DNA of 64,000 nt. Source: Limosilactobacillus fermentum (GTDB lineage: Bacteria; Bacillota; Bacilli; Lactobacillales; Lactobacillaceae). A program made the position numbers and the translations under genes. The notes below the pieces were generated by a model. That model saw only the letters and a program-made list of their open reading frames with translations, made no database searches and was not told the origin of the DNA. This document shows positions 62,851-64,000 of this stretch, one piece after another (within the stretch, counting starts at the first letter, position 1; every line of letters starts with the position of its first letter). The DNA is taken from positions 1,533,112 to 1,597,111 of the forward strand of contig NZ_CP040910.1 in assembly GCF_013394085.1 (NCBI RefSeq). Direction: 5' to 3'.

Positions 62851-63516
62851 ATGGAACAACTAATCGCCTTTTTAACCGGCTCTTGCCTAGCATCGTTCAT
62901 CGTCACCATGACCCAGCGGCACCTTCTAGAAATGGGACCTTCTTCCCCCCGTTCGCTTTGTGATCACTGCGCCCACCCCCTAGCCTGGTGGCAATTGATT
63001 CCCCTCGTCGGCTTCGCCCTTCAGTTGGGGCGGTGCCGGTGGTGCAAAAAAGCCATCGCCCCCTGGTCCAGTGTGTGCGAACTAACTTGCGGAACGTGGT
63101 TAGCCCTATACACCCCTCTTGACTTAACCGAGTGGTTAGCAAGCCTAGTCCTGTTAACTGGCCTGTCAGCCATGGCCACTACCGACTGGTACGCCGGGTG
63201 GATGAACCCCCTCGCCCTGACTAGCCTACTCCCCCTCCCCTTAATTGCGTTGTCTCCCCTGGGGATAGAACAACCCGCCCTCTTCTTATTAGTGGCGGGA
63301 TTACTCTCATTGATCACCTTACTTAGCCACGGACTGGGCCTAGGTGATCTTGAATGGCTCTTAGTCGTCTTACTTTTAGCTGGGTGGCAGTGCTATTGGC
63401 AAACCCTGCTAATTGGCTGCGGCCTAGCCTTAACCTCCCCTAAGTTATGGCACCGCCAACCACTCCCCTTTTTGCCCTACCTTTCTACCGGGCTGCTCGT
63501 TTCATTGTTGATCTAG
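62851..63516 (+). CDS. comC: Prepilin peptidase (type IV / competence pilin processing)
   Basis: This 221-residue A24 aspartyl protease has several membrane helices. The N-terminal methylase-like domain keeps the paired CxxC motifs (CDHC and CRWC). The catalytic aspartates are in TTDWYAGWM and the GLGDLEWLL loop. It would trim ComGC-type pseudopilins of the DNA-uptake machinery. The ATG at 62851 is chosen because AGGAGG lies eight bases upstream; the frame is open from 62791. It diverges from rpsL. Confidence 0.9.
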   Translation: MEQLIAFLTGSCLASFIVTMTQRHLLEMGPSSPRSLCDHCAHPLAWWQLIPLVGFALQLGRCRWCKKAIAPWSSVCELTCGTWLALYTPLDLTEWLASLVLLTGLSAMATTDWYAGWMNPLALTSLLPLPLIALSPLGIEQPALFLLVAGLLSLITLLSHGLGLGDLEWLLVVLLLAGWQCYWQTLLIGCGLALTSPKLWHRQPLPFLPYLSTGLLVSLLI

Positions 63517-63661
63517 AAAACGAGTGGCAATTAAGTTTCCAACGGGAATGACTAAATTTAGCGGTAGGGTAGTTGGTCCGTGGCGTTCTTTAGCCGTACT
63601 TAACCTCCGGGTCTTTTGTTTTCTTTGGGTATGTTTTTATAAATTCTCCGGGAATTCAAAA

Positions 63662-63692
63662 GGGGACTGGAAAAACACGTTTCCTCAGCCCC
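63662..63692 (-). terminator. Terminator of the 98-aa membrane-protein gene
   Basis: The minus strand reads GGGGCTGAGGAAA, a short loop, TTTTTCCAGTCCCC and then TTTT. It resembles the terminator at 38350-38384. Confidence 0.65.
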
Positions 63693-63702
63693 CTAGTTAT
63701 AA

Positions 63703-63999
63703 TTAATGACTAACCCCGTCATTTTCTTCGGCCACCAATTCGACGGTAAAGAGGCGGACGTCCCTTTGCACGACGGCTTCAATTAACTGGAAAAGTAACA
63801 AAATCCACGAAAACGCGATCCCAAAGGCCAGCATTTCAAAAGCGGTTAAAGAAAGGTAGCGGACGAACTTAAAAGCGATGTAACTAACGGCCAACACGCC
63901 ACCGATCACGTAAGAAAGGGTCAAGAAGGTCTTAGTCATCATTGGCATCGTCCACCGAACCACTACCACCAAAATTAACATGGTGTAAACCATCCACAT
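63703..63999 (-). CDS. Small membrane protein of unknown function, possibly 5'-partial
   Basis: The 98 visible residues contain about three hydrophobic segments (MLILVVVVRWTMPMM, LSYVIGGVLAVSYIAF, MLAFGIAFSWILLLFQLI) and an acidic tail (ELVAEENDGVSH). I do not recognise the family. An ATG lies at the very edge of the window (63997-63999), so the gene may begin further upstream. Confidence 0.55.
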   Translation of the reverse strand: MWMVYTMLILVVVVRWTMPMMTKTFLTLSYVIGGVLAVSYIAFKFVRYLSLTAFEMLAFGIAFSWILLLFQLIEAVVQRDVRLFTVELVAEENDGVSH

Positions 64000-64000
64000 G

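Overview
The window reads as chromosome of a heterofermentative lactobacillus, most likely Limosilactobacillus fermentum or a close relative. The housekeeping genes are rather GC-rich, AGGAGG-type ribosome binding sites are common, and the gene order is that of Lactobacillaceae: str operon, S10-spc-alpha ribosomal cluster, ECF-transporter genes, truA, rplM and rpsI, all on the minus strand, plus pcrA-ligA-camS and gatCAB-dgkB-rlmD. The species call is inference; there is no rRNA here to confirm it.

Positions 1-24100 are accessory. They hold layered insertion sequences: an IS4-family element (430-2000), an IS30 fragment, a damaged IS3 element, an IS256 remnant, two near-identical IS3-family copies (6371-8070 and 11421-13122) and an IS30-family element (about 22990-24104). 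Three cargo blocks lie between them. The first is an FAD-dependent NADH oxidase (2249-3619). The second is a GC-rich four-gene metal/redox operon (P1B-type ATPase, HMA metallochaperone, hemerythrin/RIC-like small protein, Crp/Fnr regulator; 8099-11285), whose two promoters each carry a TTGAT-N4-ATCAA-type box exactly 22 bp upstream of the -10. The third is an AT-rich minus-strand defence operon (13772-22987): DUF2326 remnant, XRE regulator, type III Mod and Res, a ParB-fold protein, an SNF2-like helicase and an unknown 111-residue protein.

Positions 24164-40631 are ordinary chromosome: rlmD, dgkB, gatB, gatA, gatC, camS, ligA, pcrA, a divergent PurK-like ATP-grasp gene, xpt, a GH73 glucosaminidase, a diacetyl/acetoin reductase and a membrane-anchored exonuclease/endonuclease/phosphatase-fold protein. 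The 38.1-38.4 kb intergenic region holds a structured repeat.

Positions 40682-62597 are the ribosomal superoperon, read right to left: rpsL-rpsG-fusA, then rpsJ-rplC-rplD-rplW-rplB-rpsS-rplV-rpsC-rplP-rpmC-rpsQ-rplN-rplX-rplE-rpsN-rpsH-rplF-rplR-rpsE-rpmD-rplO-secY-adk-infA-rpmJ-rpsM-rpsK-rpoA-rplQ, then ecfA1-ecfA2-ecfT-truA and rplM-rpsI. Good promoters are visible for the str operon (62754-62782) and the S10 operon (59263-59291). A prepilin peptidase gene (62851-63516) diverges from the str operon, and a small membrane-protein gene runs off the right edge.

The strongest candidates for something undescribed are the compound type III R-M / ParB / SNF2 operon and the Fnr-box-controlled metal operon, whose P1B ATPase has an unusual CPG transport motif.
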